Source: UBA5266 sp964610025
GTDB lineage: Bacteria > Bacteroidota > Bacteroidia > Bacteroidales > WCHB1-69
Length of the DNA: 43,394 nt
Direction of reading: 5' to 3'
NCBI GenBank assembly: GCA_964610025.1
Contig: CAZSTX010000013.1
Location: forward strand, 1-43,394
Position 1 is the first letter of the stretch. Each line of letters starts with the position of its first letter. The position numbers and the translations under genes were made by a program. The notes under the pieces were generated by a model, which worked only from the letters and a program-made list of their open reading frames with translations, was not told the DNA's origin and searched no databases. Positions 17,149-24,916 of the stretch are shown one piece after another.

Positions 17149-17157
17149 TATTTTTGC
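17149..17157 (+). promoter_or_regulatory. Bacteroidota -7 box for acpP-fabF-rnc
   Basis: TATTTTTGC matches TAnnTTTG and lies 21 bases before the acpP ATG. It is the plus-strand copy of the 22-base inverted repeat shared with the transporter promoter. Confidence 0.6.
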
Positions 17158-17177
17158 ATTTTAAAATTTAAATATTT

Positions 17178-17411
17178 ATGAATATTGAAGAAAAAGTTAT
17201 TGCAATTGTTGCTGACAAATTAGGAAGAGATATTGCAGAGATAACTCCAGAAAAGAGTTTTGTAAATGACCTTGGAGCTGACTCGTTAGACAATGTAGAA
17301 TTATTGATGGTTTTTGAAAATGAATTCAAAATCAAAATTCCTGAAGAAGATCAGGACAAAATTGTAACAGTTGGCGACGCTATTAAATTTGTAAAAGAAG
17401 CTATTAAGTAA
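17178..17411 (+). CDS. acpP: Acyl carrier protein
   Basis: A 77-residue acidic four-helix protein with the phosphopantetheine attachment motif GADSLD (Ser36). It carries growing acyl chains as thioesters during fatty-acid synthesis. It is the first gene of the common Bacteroidota arrangement acpP-fabF-rnc, with 17 bases to fabF. Length and motif are canonical, and the neighbours mark it as the housekeeping copy, not the pigment-locus ACP. Confidence 0.98.
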   Translation: MNIEEKVIAIVADKLGRDIAEITPEKSFVNDLGADSLDNVELLMVFENEFKIKIPEEDQDKIVTVGDAIKFVKEAIK

Positions 17412-17428
17412 TAGTTTCCTCTTCTTTT

Positions 17429-18685
17429 ATGAAGTTAAATAGAGTTGTAGTTACAGGCTTAGGATCTCTTACTCCTATAGGTAATAATACAACAGAATAC
17501 TGGAATAATTTACTTTTAGGAGTAAGTGGAGCCTGTTTAATTAAACATTTTGATGCTTCTCTTTTTAAAACTCAATTTGCTTGTGAACTTAAGAATTATA
17601 ACATTCTTGAATTGGTCGAACAAAAAGAGGCACGTAAAATGGATTTATTTGTTCAATATGCTATAACAGCAGCAGAAGAAGCCATTAAAGATACTAATAT
17701 AGACCCTTCAAAAATAAATCTTGAAAAAGTAGGAGTTATCGTAGGCACAGGCATGGGAGGACATACAAGTTTATTTGATGCAATTGAACAATATTTATTA
17801 TCAGGAGAAAAAGCTCCACAATTTAGTCCATTTATTATTCCTAAAGTTATAGGAAATATTGTTGCTGGATATATTTCTATTCGTCATGGCTTTAAAGGAT
17901 TAAATTATATTACTTCTTCGGCTTGCGCTTCGTCGGCAAATGCTATAGCAGACGCATTTAATTACATACGTTTAGGAAAAGCCAATATTATTGTTACTGG
18001 CGGCACAGAAGCCCCAGTAAATAAATTCACTATAGCAGGATTTAATGCAATGTATGCTATTTCTCGCCGCAATGATGATCCATCAACAGCCTCTCGCCCT
18101 TTTGATAAAGATAGAGATGGTTTTGTAATCGGCGAAGGTGCAGGTGTTATTATTTTAGAAAATTTAGAACACGCTTTAGCTCGTAATGCCCCTATTTATG
18201 CTGAAATAATAGGAGCAGGACTCTCAAGCGATGCCTACCATATAACTGCTCCTCATCCCGAAGGTGCAGGTGCAAATTTAGCTATGAAAGACGCATTAGC
18301 AGATGCTAATTTATCTATTGAATCTATCGACCATATTAATATGCATGGCACATCTACTTTACAAGGAGATATTACAGAAGTAAAAGCCATTATGTCGCTC
18401 TTTAAACAACACGCATACAATATTAAATTAACGGCTATTAAGTCAATGATAGGACATCTCTTAGGTGCAGCAGGAGTTATTGAAGCTATTGCTACTATTC
18501 TTACGGTAAAAAATGATTTGATACCACCTACTATTAATCAATTTCAATTAGACGATGCACTTGATAAAAATTTAAACTTTGTATTTAATAAAATGCAAGC
18601 CCACACCGTCAATTTTGCATTATCTAATTCTTTTGGATTTGGAGGTCAAAATACTTCATTAGTTTTCAAAAAATATGAATATTAG
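17429..18685 (+). CDS. fabF: Beta-ketoacyl-ACP synthase II
   Basis: A 418-residue condensing enzyme with the thiolase fold and the Cys-His-His triad. The nucleophile is Cys166 in TSSACASSA, and the histidines are His306 in NMHGTST and His343 in SMIGHLLGAAG. The glycine-rich GFVIGEGAGV and C-terminal NSFGFGGQN are also present. It elongates acyl-ACP with malonyl-ACP in fatty-acid synthesis. It follows acpP closely, and its 3' end overlaps rnc by 11 bases in a different frame. Length and motifs are complete, so it is functional. Confidence 0.97.
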   Translation: MKLNRVVVTGLGSLTPIGNNTTEYWNNLLLGVSGACLIKHFDASLFKTQFACELKNYNILELVEQKEARKMDLFVQYAITAAEEAIKDTNIDPSKINLEKVGVIVGTGMGGHTSLFDAIEQYLLSGEKAPQFSPFIIPKVIGNIVAGYISIRHGFKGLNYITSSACASSANAIADAFNYIRLGKANIIVTGGTEAPVNKFTIAGFNAMYAISRRNDDPSTASRPFDKDRDGFVIGEGAGVIILENLEHALARNAPIYAEIIGAGLSSDAYHITAPHPEGAGANLAMKDALADANLSIESIDHINMHGTSTLQGDITEVKAIMSLFKQHAYNIKLTAIKSMIGHLLGAAGVIEAIATILTVKNDLIPPTINQFQLDDALDKNLNFVFNKMQAHTVNFALSNSFGFGGQNTSLVFKKYEY

Positions 18686-19385
18686 TTTTTTATCAGGTAA
18701 ACAGAAAGAATACAAAAAGTTAAAATTATATTTAAAAAATTCTTTTGGATTTTCTCCAAAAAAAATCGCATTATACCAACAAGCCTTTACTCATAAATCT
18801 GTTATTACTGAAAAACTAATAAAAGAAGATAATGAACGATTAGAATTTTTAGGAGATTCTGTTTTAAATACAATTGTTGCCGAATATTTATACAAAAAAT
18901 ACCCTTTAGCTACAGAAGGATTTCTTACTGAATTAAGATCGCGTATTTTAAATGGGAACCAATTAAATAAATTAAGTCGTAAAATAGGATTTGATTCTTT
19001 TATAAAAACCAATGAAAATGATTTAAATATATGTGAATCAATATTAGGAAATGCTTTTGAAGCTTTTATAGGAGCTTTGTATTTAGATAAAGGATACTTA
19101 TTTACAAAGAATATTTTTATTTTTAAAATAATAAACGACCATATTGATATAGAACAACTTGCTGCAATAGATTCTAATTATAAAGGAAAAATTTTAGCTT
19201 GGTCACAAAAAGTAAAAAATAAAATAGAATACAAAGTAATTAAAGAAATCCTTTTTAATAAAAGGAAACAATACATTGTTCAATTATTTGTTAACAATCA
19301 GTTTGTAGCTGAAGGCTATGATTATAGCATAAAAGGAGCAGAACAAAATGCAGCAATGTTAGCTTGTGAAAAATTAGAATTATAA
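18675..19385 (+). CDS. rnc: Ribonuclease III
   Basis: A 236-residue double-strand-specific endoribonuclease. The catalytic signature is NERLEFLGDSVLN (about residues 54-66). The second acidic site is ILGNAFEAFIGALYLDKGY, in which the usual Asp of the DxxE pair is Asn; I believe this is the common Bacteroidota form, so it need not mean loss of activity. The C-terminal double-stranded RNA binding domain (about 160-234) ends with GAEQNAAMLACEKL. The enzyme processes rRNA precursors and structured mRNAs. The start codon lies inside the last codons of fabF, which implies coupled translation, and a strong terminator follows the gene. Confidence 0.96.
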   Translation: MNISFLSGKQKEYKKLKLYLKNSFGFSPKKIALYQQAFTHKSVITEKLIKEDNERLEFLGDSVLNTIVAEYLYKKYPLATEGFLTELRSRILNGNQLNKLSRKIGFDSFIKTNENDLNICESILGNAFEAFIGALYLDKGYLFTKNIFIFKIINDHIDIEQLAAIDSNYKGKILAWSQKVKNKIEYKVIKEILFNKRKQYIVQLFVNNQFVAEGYDYSIKGAEQNAAMLACEKLEL

Positions 19386-19406
19386 ATATCAATTCCCTAT
19401 TTTAAA

Positions 19407-19435
19407 AAAAAGGAGAGTTTGTAGCTCTCCTTTTT
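19407..19435. terminator. Bidirectional rho-independent terminator
   Basis: AAAAAGGAGAG / CTCTCCTTTTT (19407-19417 with 19425-19435) encloses a seven-base loop. T runs exist in both directions, so it can end acpP-fabF-rnc on the plus strand and the M16 operon on the minus strand. Confidence 0.9.
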
Positions 19436-19438
19436 ATT

Positions 19439-19813
19439 TTATCCTAAAAATATATTTTTTAATTGCCTTTCGCCTATTATCTCAATTGCAGCAATTGCTT
19501 TTTCTTTCGTTTTAAAATAAGTAATACTACATGGAAAATTTATTTCTTGTGTGCTAATTTCATTATTTTGGATAATGATAATATATTTTTTTTCTTGATA
19601 ATTATTCCAATCTGGGATCCAATTCTCATTCAAATAAGCACTTACGTTCAATAAATCGTTTATTAATAACCAGCGTTCAATATGTTTTTCTGAAATACAA
19701 TTATTACGATCGTTGTACAAAGTAGTGTGATTATGTTTAACTTTGCCAAACATATCTAAAAAATATGTTTCTTTTTTATAATACAATGCTTTCATTATTT
19801 CATCTAAACGCAT
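19439..19813 (-). CDS. Conserved small protein of unknown function
   Basis: A 124-residue protein with no signal peptide or membrane segment. The visible pattern is NVSAYLNENWIPDWNNYQEKKYIIII followed by beta-strand-like sequence and the helical KEKAIAAIEIIGERQLKNIFLG. I recall a 'YLN..W.PDWNN..E.K.' pattern from small hypothetical proteins in Bacteroidota genomes and phages, but no function is known to me. It starts 11 bases after the stop of the M16 protease gene and ends right at the shared terminator, so it is the last gene of that operon. The codon composition is as AT-rich as the surroundings, giving no sign of recent transfer. Confidence 0.7.
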   Translation of the reverse strand: MRLDEIMKALYYKKETYFLDMFGKVKHNHTTLYNDRNNCISEKHIERWLLINDLLNVSAYLNENWIPDWNNYQEKKYIIIIQNNEISTQEINFPCSITYFKTKEKAIAAIEIIGERQLKNIFLG

Positions 19814-19824
19814 GCTTTTTATTT

Positions 19825-22731
19825 TTAATATCCAAAAATATTTTCTAATTTTAATACTTTAAGTTTTCCTATTTTCTTTAAATATTTCATATTCATCTCC
19901 TTTGTATTTCCCATAATAACAAATGTACGAGGCTTTTCTGTAACATATTCTTGTTGAAATTGTTTTATATCTTTAAGAGTAAGAGGAGATAATCCTTCAA
20001 AAGTTTGCTGACGTGGGTCTTCTGTTAATCCTAACTTTTGCCAACCCAAAAATGCCCAAATCACATTATCTTTTGTAATACGCGATGTTCGATAACTATT
20101 AATTGTTGATTCTTTTGCAATATTGAATGCAGATTCAATTTCTGGCATATTTTTCATAAGTTCATCAAAAGTTTCAATTGATTGAACTAATTTATCAGTA
20201 CCACAAGCGATATAAGATACATTTTGATATAAATAATTTGTATCAGAAGGCGATGAGTACTGAGACATTGCAGTATAAGCCAATGCTCTCGCTTCTCTCA
20301 TTTCTTGAAATACAATTGAATTCATGCTGCCTCCAAAATATTCGTTATATAAACGAATAGTTGATGCAATTTCTTTTTGATATTTATTTCCAAAAGACAT
20401 TGTATATAAATTCACTTGTGGAGATTCATAATGAACAACATAAACTCTATTTTTTGTAGGAACATCTTCTTTGAAAACCACTTCTTTAGGAACTTCTTTA
20501 AGATTTTTTAAATTATGATATTTACTAATACTTTTAGATACTGTAGCCACATTATCAGGACCATAATAAATAATAAATTGTTTATAATTCATCCATTCTT
20601 GTACTTTAGCAATTAATTGTTCTGGTGTTATTGCCTTTAAATCTTTCGTACTTAATTTTGTAGCAAATACAGGAGAATTTGTTCCATAAATACCATAAGT
20701 AACTAAATATGAAAAGATTGCATTTTGATTATGTTTAGCATTTTCACGAGATTTTAAAATATCACTAATAAAATTATCGAGGGCTTCTTGATTAGGTTCA
20801 GCATTTTTTATTATTTCTTCAAATAAATTCATTGCTGCTTCTATATTTTTTGATAATCCTGAGATTGTAATATAACTGCGATTGCTACCCGCCGACATAT
20901 TAAACGTACAGCCTATTTTATAAAATTCTTCTTTAATTTGTTCAGGCGTTAATTTATTGGTACCAAGATATTCAAAATAAGAAAAAGCAATATTTAAATA
21001 TTTATCTTGATACACTCCCATATCAATTACATAATTTAAAGTAAACAATTCGTTATCATTATTTTTAGTATGGTATATTTTTGTGTTATTTTCTAAAAAT
21101 GAATAACCTATTTTTGTAACATCAACGAATACAGGGTCAATAGGATTTATTTTTCGCTCTTCTATCATTTTAACAAAATCACTTTTATCTGTTCTATTAA
21201 TTAAAATAGGTGTAATTTTAGGTTTTTTAATTTTTTCTATATCAGTTGGTTTTCCTTTACGTTTATAGATAACAACATAATTATCTCTTCTTAAATATTT
21301 TTTTGCAAAATCAATTATTTCTTGTTTGGTAATTTTCTCTAAACGATCTAATGCAATCACTTTTTCAACCCAAGGAATATCTAAATAAAAAGATTCTTCC
21401 ATAGCGTTCACGCGTCCACTATTATTTTCATATGATTTGATTTCTCTTAAACGCAAATCATTAATACAAGCTTGTAACAACCAATCTTCAAAAGCGCCTT
21501 GTTGTAACGAATCTATTTGATTTAATAATATATTACGCACATCGTCAAGCGATTGTCCTGCTTTAGGACTTCCATACATTAACATATAAGAATAGTCGTG
21601 TAACATAGCGGGGCTGGAACCAGCTCCTAAAGTTCGTTGTTTTTGATTAACATTTAAATCTACTAAGCCTGCATGTCCATTTGTAAGAATCATTTCTGCT
21701 AATATCATTATTGGAATTTCTTCCGAATTAGGATTTCCAAAACGCCATGCTAAAAGTATATTTTCGGGGTCTTTTCCTATCACTTCCTTTTCGACAGGAG
21801 CCGTAATAGGGTCTTCTTGTTCAAATGTAAAAGGAGGAAGTGGTTTTGCTTCTATTTTTCCAAAATAATTATCTATTAATGCAATTGCTTCTTCTGGGTC
21901 AAAATCTCCTGCCATAATAAAAGCCATATTATTAGGAACATAATATGTAGAAAAGAACTTTTTAACATTAGTAATAGAAGGATTACGTAAATCTTTTTGT
22001 GTGCCTATTGTTGTTTGTGTTCCATAAGGATGTTTAGGAAACAATGCTTCCATTAATGCTGTACTTGCTCGTCTGCGGTCTTGTGTTAAAGTCATATTTT
22101 TTTCTTCATAAATTGTCTCTAATTCTGTATGAAACAATCGAATAACAGGATTCAAAAAACGATCAGCTTGTATAATCAAAAAATTTTCTAATTGATTAGA
22201 AGGAATATTTTCATAATAATTAGTAAAATCGACCCATGTAGCAGCATTTGTTCCTGATGAACCTATGATTGACATTAATTTATCGTATTCATTAGGGATA
22301 GCATATTTTGATGCTATTTGAGCAATACTATCAATTTGTGCATACAAAGCATTGCGTTCTTCTACTTTGCTTTCGTCAATTTTACGATATTCTTCAAACA
22401 AACGTTCTATTTCGTTTAACAAAGGTTCTTCTGCTTGCCAATTAGTTGTTCCAAAATTTTTGGTACCTTTAAACATTAAATGTTCAAAATAATGTGCTAA
22501 ACCTGTTGTTTCTGCAGGGTCTAATTTACTCCCTGCTTTTGTTGCAATAGTAATTTTAATTTTTGGTTCTTCTTTATTAACAGACATATACACTTTCAAT
22601 CCATTGTCAAGTGTATAGATACGAGCCTTTAAAGGATCGTTAGGAACTGTTTCGTACTTGTAAGTTTTTTGGCTGAATACATTGAGTGCAATACCTACAC
22701 ATAAAAAACTTATAATTGCTAATTTTTTCAT
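19825..22731 (-). CDS. M16 family zinc metallopeptidase (pitrilysin type), exported
   Basis: A 968-residue protein with an N-terminal signal peptide (about residues 1-20, ending NVFSQ). The inverted zinc motif HxxEH is at residues 80-84 (HYFEH, in GLAHYFEHLMFKGT). The third ligand lies in ELETIYEEKNM, the expected distance downstream. The remainder is a tandem of M16 domains, of which only the first has the metal site; the second (from about residue 560) is the inactive half of the clam-shell. Family members degrade peptides in the periplasm. Length is that of two fused M16 subunits. It is followed closely by a small unknown gene. Confidence 0.93.
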   Translation of the reverse strand: MKKLAIISFLCVGIALNVFSQKTYKYETVPNDPLKARIYTLDNGLKVYMSVNKEEPKIKITIATKAGSKLDPAETTGLAHYFEHLMFKGTKNFGTTNWQAEEPLLNEIERLFEEYRKIDESKVEERNALYAQIDSIAQIASKYAIPNEYDKLMSIIGSSGTNAATWVDFTNYYENIPSNQLENFLIIQADRFLNPVIRLFHTELETIYEEKNMTLTQDRRRASTALMEALFPKHPYGTQTTIGTQKDLRNPSITNVKKFFSTYYVPNNMAFIMAGDFDPEEAIALIDNYFGKIEAKPLPPFTFEQEDPITAPVEKEVIGKDPENILLAWRFGNPNSEEIPIMILAEMILTNGHAGLVDLNVNQKQRTLGAGSSPAMLHDYSYMLMYGSPKAGQSLDDVRNILLNQIDSLQQGAFEDWLLQACINDLRLREIKSYENNSGRVNAMEESFYLDIPWVEKVIALDRLEKITKQEIIDFAKKYLRRDNYVVIYKRKGKPTDIEKIKKPKITPILINRTDKSDFVKMIEERKINPIDPVFVDVTKIGYSFLENNTKIYHTKNNDNELFTLNYVIDMGVYQDKYLNIAFSYFEYLGTNKLTPEQIKEEFYKIGCTFNMSAGSNRSYITISGLSKNIEAAMNLFEEIIKNAEPNQEALDNFISDILKSRENAKHNQNAIFSYLVTYGIYGTNSPVFATKLSTKDLKAITPEQLIAKVQEWMNYKQFIIYYGPDNVATVSKSISKYHNLKNLKEVPKEVVFKEDVPTKNRVYVVHYESPQVNLYTMSFGNKYQKEIASTIRLYNEYFGGSMNSIVFQEMREARALAYTAMSQYSSPSDTNYLYQNVSYIACGTDKLVQSIETFDELMKNMPEIESAFNIAKESTINSYRTSRITKDNVIWAFLGWQKLGLTEDPRQQTFEGLSPLTLKDIKQFQQEYVTEKPRTFVIMGNTKEMNMKYLKKIGKLKVLKLENIFGY

Positions 22732-22787
22732 ATTTATTTATGTTATTTATTATTATTTTATTATTCAAAGACTAGTTAATTAAACGA

Positions 22788-22817
22788 TAGTTTATTCAAA
22801 AAATTTTGAATAAACTA
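22788..22817. repeat. Perfect 14-bp-arm palindrome between M16 protease and secreted operon
   Basis: TAGTTTATTCAAAA (22788-22801) and its exact reverse complement (22804-22817) are separated by two A. It lies upstream of two divergent genes, so it cannot end either transcript. An operator or the site of a dimeric regulator is the simplest reading. The surrounding 22732-23018 gap holds no coding sequence. Confidence 0.6.
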
Positions 22818-22949
22818 AAAATAATCGATTATTTCTTTATTTGTGCAGAGAGTTCTCCTGACTTCGTCATTGCGTCATTTATGTTTTTGTTGTTTTTCTC
22901 TTTTTATATTACTATTTTTCTATAAATTAAAAAATATTTCAAAAAATAA

Positions 22950-22981
22950 TTTGATTTATTAAAAAATTAGAGTATATTTGC
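22950..22981 (+). promoter_or_regulatory. Complete Bacteroidota promoter (-33/-7) of the secreted operon
   Basis: TTTG at 22950-22953 and TATATTTGC at 22973-22981 are separated by exactly 19 bases, a full match to the Bacteroidota consensus TTTG-N19-TAnnTTTG. The first gene starts 37 bases downstream. It is the best promoter in the window. Confidence 0.75.
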
Positions 22982-23018
22982 AGCGTAAATAAAATTTTAA
23001 TTTAAAAACTCAGAAAAA

Positions 23019-23984
23019 ATGAAAACTCAACAATCGCTAACATTTCATGTAGTATCAAACAACTTTTTGATTTATAAACAAAAATCTCAACAAGGAATAA
23101 TAAAGATATTATTCTTACTCTTATTTATTTTTATATGTAATGTCCCTTTAATGTCGCAGATTCAGTACGATGCGCCGGATTACCATCAATTTAACATGAC
23201 CAATTATAATGGATTCGTAAAAATCGGAATGAATGCATTGAATGCTGAATTTGACACCGATAAAACAGGTTTTCAATTTAATAAACCCATATATAGTAAC
23301 TGTCCTATTTATACTAATTTATTAACAAGAGATAACGGAATTTTAGAAATTATTTCTCCTCAGGATTTATATTTACTTGCCAATGGAGATTTATATCTAA
23401 ATTCGGGAAATATAAATATGCAATCCGTTGTAAATATGCAATCAAACGTATTTATGTCCTTTAATAATTCTTTTACTTTAGGAAACACGATATCACAAGA
23501 TTATCCCAGACTACGTATTACGCATACCGGAATTCATGCGTATGTTGACTATCAAGACAATTTGTATTTTAGGGCCAATAAGAATTGGATCAGTGCCTTA
23601 ACCCTTTTCGGCAACGGTACGATCGGGATAGGATTTAGCACAAGTTATGATGCTGGAGATTACCGGAATATGGGATATAAACTAGCGGTAAACGGGGGCA
23701 TTATCTGCGAAGAAGTAAAAGTCATTGCCGATGTACCCGATGCCGATTACGTATTTGAAAAGGATTATAAGCTATTATCTCTCAGAGAATTGGAATCTTT
23801 TATTCAGACTCACAAACACCTTCCGGATATCCCTTCGTCCGAAGCATTTAAAACCAACGGATACAACGTAGGCGAAATGGACGAAATGTTGCTTCGTAAA
23901 ATTGAAGAATTGACCTTGTATATCATTGACTTGGAGAAGCAAATCCATGAACTGAAGCATGAAAATTCGAAAGGAGGTGAATAA
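23019..23984 (+). CDS. Exported tail-fibre-like protein with C-terminal coiled coil
   Basis: A 321-residue protein. A long N-terminal region with a hydrophobic segment at about residues 28-46 ends PLMSQ and probably acts as a signal peptide. The middle has short beta-strand repeats rich in Asn, Gly and Tyr, as in phage-tail-fibre-like beta structures. The C-terminal 90 or so residues (VPDADYVFEKDYKLLSL, HLPDIPSSEAF, GEMDEMLLRKIEELT) match a domain common at the end of Bacteroidota surface proteins often labelled tail fibre or S74-like. The last 30 residues are a coiled coil that could trimerise. It opens an operon of four secreted proteins, has a consensus promoter, and its stop overlaps the next start (TAATG). 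Confidence 0.75.
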   Translation: MKTQQSLTFHVVSNNFLIYKQKSQQGIIKILFLLLFIFICNVPLMSQIQYDAPDYHQFNMTNYNGFVKIGMNALNAEFDTDKTGFQFNKPIYSNCPIYTNLLTRDNGILEIISPQDLYLLANGDLYLNSGNINMQSVVNMQSNVFMSFNNSFTLGNTISQDYPRLRITHTGIHAYVDYQDNLYFRANKNWISALTLFGNGTIGIGFSTSYDAGDYRNMGYKLAVNGGIICEEVKVIADVPDADYVFEKDYKLLSLRELESFIQTHKHLPDIPSSEAFKTNGYNVGEMDEMLLRKIEELTLYIIDLEKQIHELKHENSKGGE

Positions 23985-24574
23985 TGAAGCGAATAGTTTT
24001 GATAATAATAGGAGTTTGTTTGTTGATTTCTTCATGCAGAGAAGAACATATAAGTACTATAAATACACTGGTAAAAGATTTGTTTTGTTTTAAAGCCGGT
24101 TCGGAATGGACATACTATGACAGTGTGAGCAAAAAAATACAAAAAATGGCCGTAACAAATTATGAAATTTTAAAATTTGCACCGATGCCAAAAGGTGAGC
24201 GAAAGGCTTATGATTTTGCAGAATACATAAAAATCAAGGGGTATTTCTTAACTGATTTTGAAGTGAGAATTATATCGCAAGGGAAGGAAATAGATTATGA
24301 TAATACTGCAGATTTTAGAGGTTCATATAGTACAAATTTGCCTTTGCAATTTACATGTGATCAAAATAATAATTTCAATTGTCCTGTTACCTATCTTGCT
24401 GAATACGATGTGGATGGCATCGTTTATAAAGATGTGTATATTTTTAATATGAATGAATTATCATATAACAATGAGAACCTTCTGTTTTATGTGGCAAAAA
24501 ATATAGGACTTATTCGCATGATAAAAGTTGATGAGTTTGATTGGGTATTAACTGATAAAAATATACAGCAATGA
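23984..24574 (+). CDS. Putative lipoprotein of unknown function
   Basis: A 196-residue protein with a lipoprotein signal: a basic start, hydrophobic IVLIIIGVCL and lipobox LISSC at about residues 15-19. The mature part is beta-rich, contains a GSEWTYYDS segment recalling Bacteroidota lipoproteins of the 'W.Y.D' type, and has two further Cys in ...FTCDQNNNFNCP. Function is unknown. The ATG shares a base with the previous stop, and its own stop overlaps the next start (ATGA), so the three genes are translationally coupled. Outer-membrane or surface location is likely. Confidence 0.7.
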   Translation: MKRIVLIIIGVCLLISSCREEHISTINTLVKDLFCFKAGSEWTYYDSVSKKIQKMAVTNYEILKFAPMPKGERKAYDFAEYIKIKGYFLTDFEVRIISQGKEIDYDNTADFRGSYSTNLPLQFTCDQNNNFNCPVTYLAEYDVDGIVYKDVYIFNMNELSYNNENLLFYVAKNIGLIRMIKVDEFDWVLTDKNIQQ

Positions 24575-24903
24575 AAAAAATACGGATAATAATAAGTTTT
24601 TTAATAGGAACAACTACTTTTAATAGCTGTGAGAAAATAACGGATACCACTTGGGTATATTATGATGAAACGAAGTGTTTTGACCCATGGGGACTACAGG
24701 ATAATGTTCTTGAAAAGGGGAAAAAAGAAAATATTAAAAAGTATCTTAAAGACAAGAAAATAAAAGTTTTTGAAATTAAAATTTTTAGTGATGGAATAGC
24801 AGAAGCTTGTAAAGCTTGTCATTGTAAAAACGGTAACAGAATACACGTTGAAATCAGAAAAAAAGATGTAAGTAAAATAATAAATGAAGGATTTTATCAA
24901 TAA
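24571..24903 (+). CDS. Small putative lipoprotein with CxxCxC motif
   Basis: A 110-residue protein with a short lipoprotein signal peptide; the lipobox is TFNSC at about residue 20. The mature part is Lys-rich and contains TTWVYYDETKCFDPW, a predicted helix (KKENIKKYLKDKKIKVFEIKIF) and the compact motif CKACHCKNGNR (CxxCxC), which could bind a metal or form disulfides. I recall similar small lipoproteins in other Bacteroidota, with no assigned function. It is coupled to the gene before it by an ATGA overlap. The protease gene that follows starts 13 bases after its stop. Confidence 0.65.
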   Translation: MKKIRIIISFLIGTTTFNSCEKITDTTWVYYDETKCFDPWGLQDNVLEKGKKENIKKYLKDKKIKVFEIKIFSDGIAEACKACHCKNGNRIHVEIRKKDVSKIINEGFYQ

Positions 24904-24916
24904 CAAAAATATCAAC

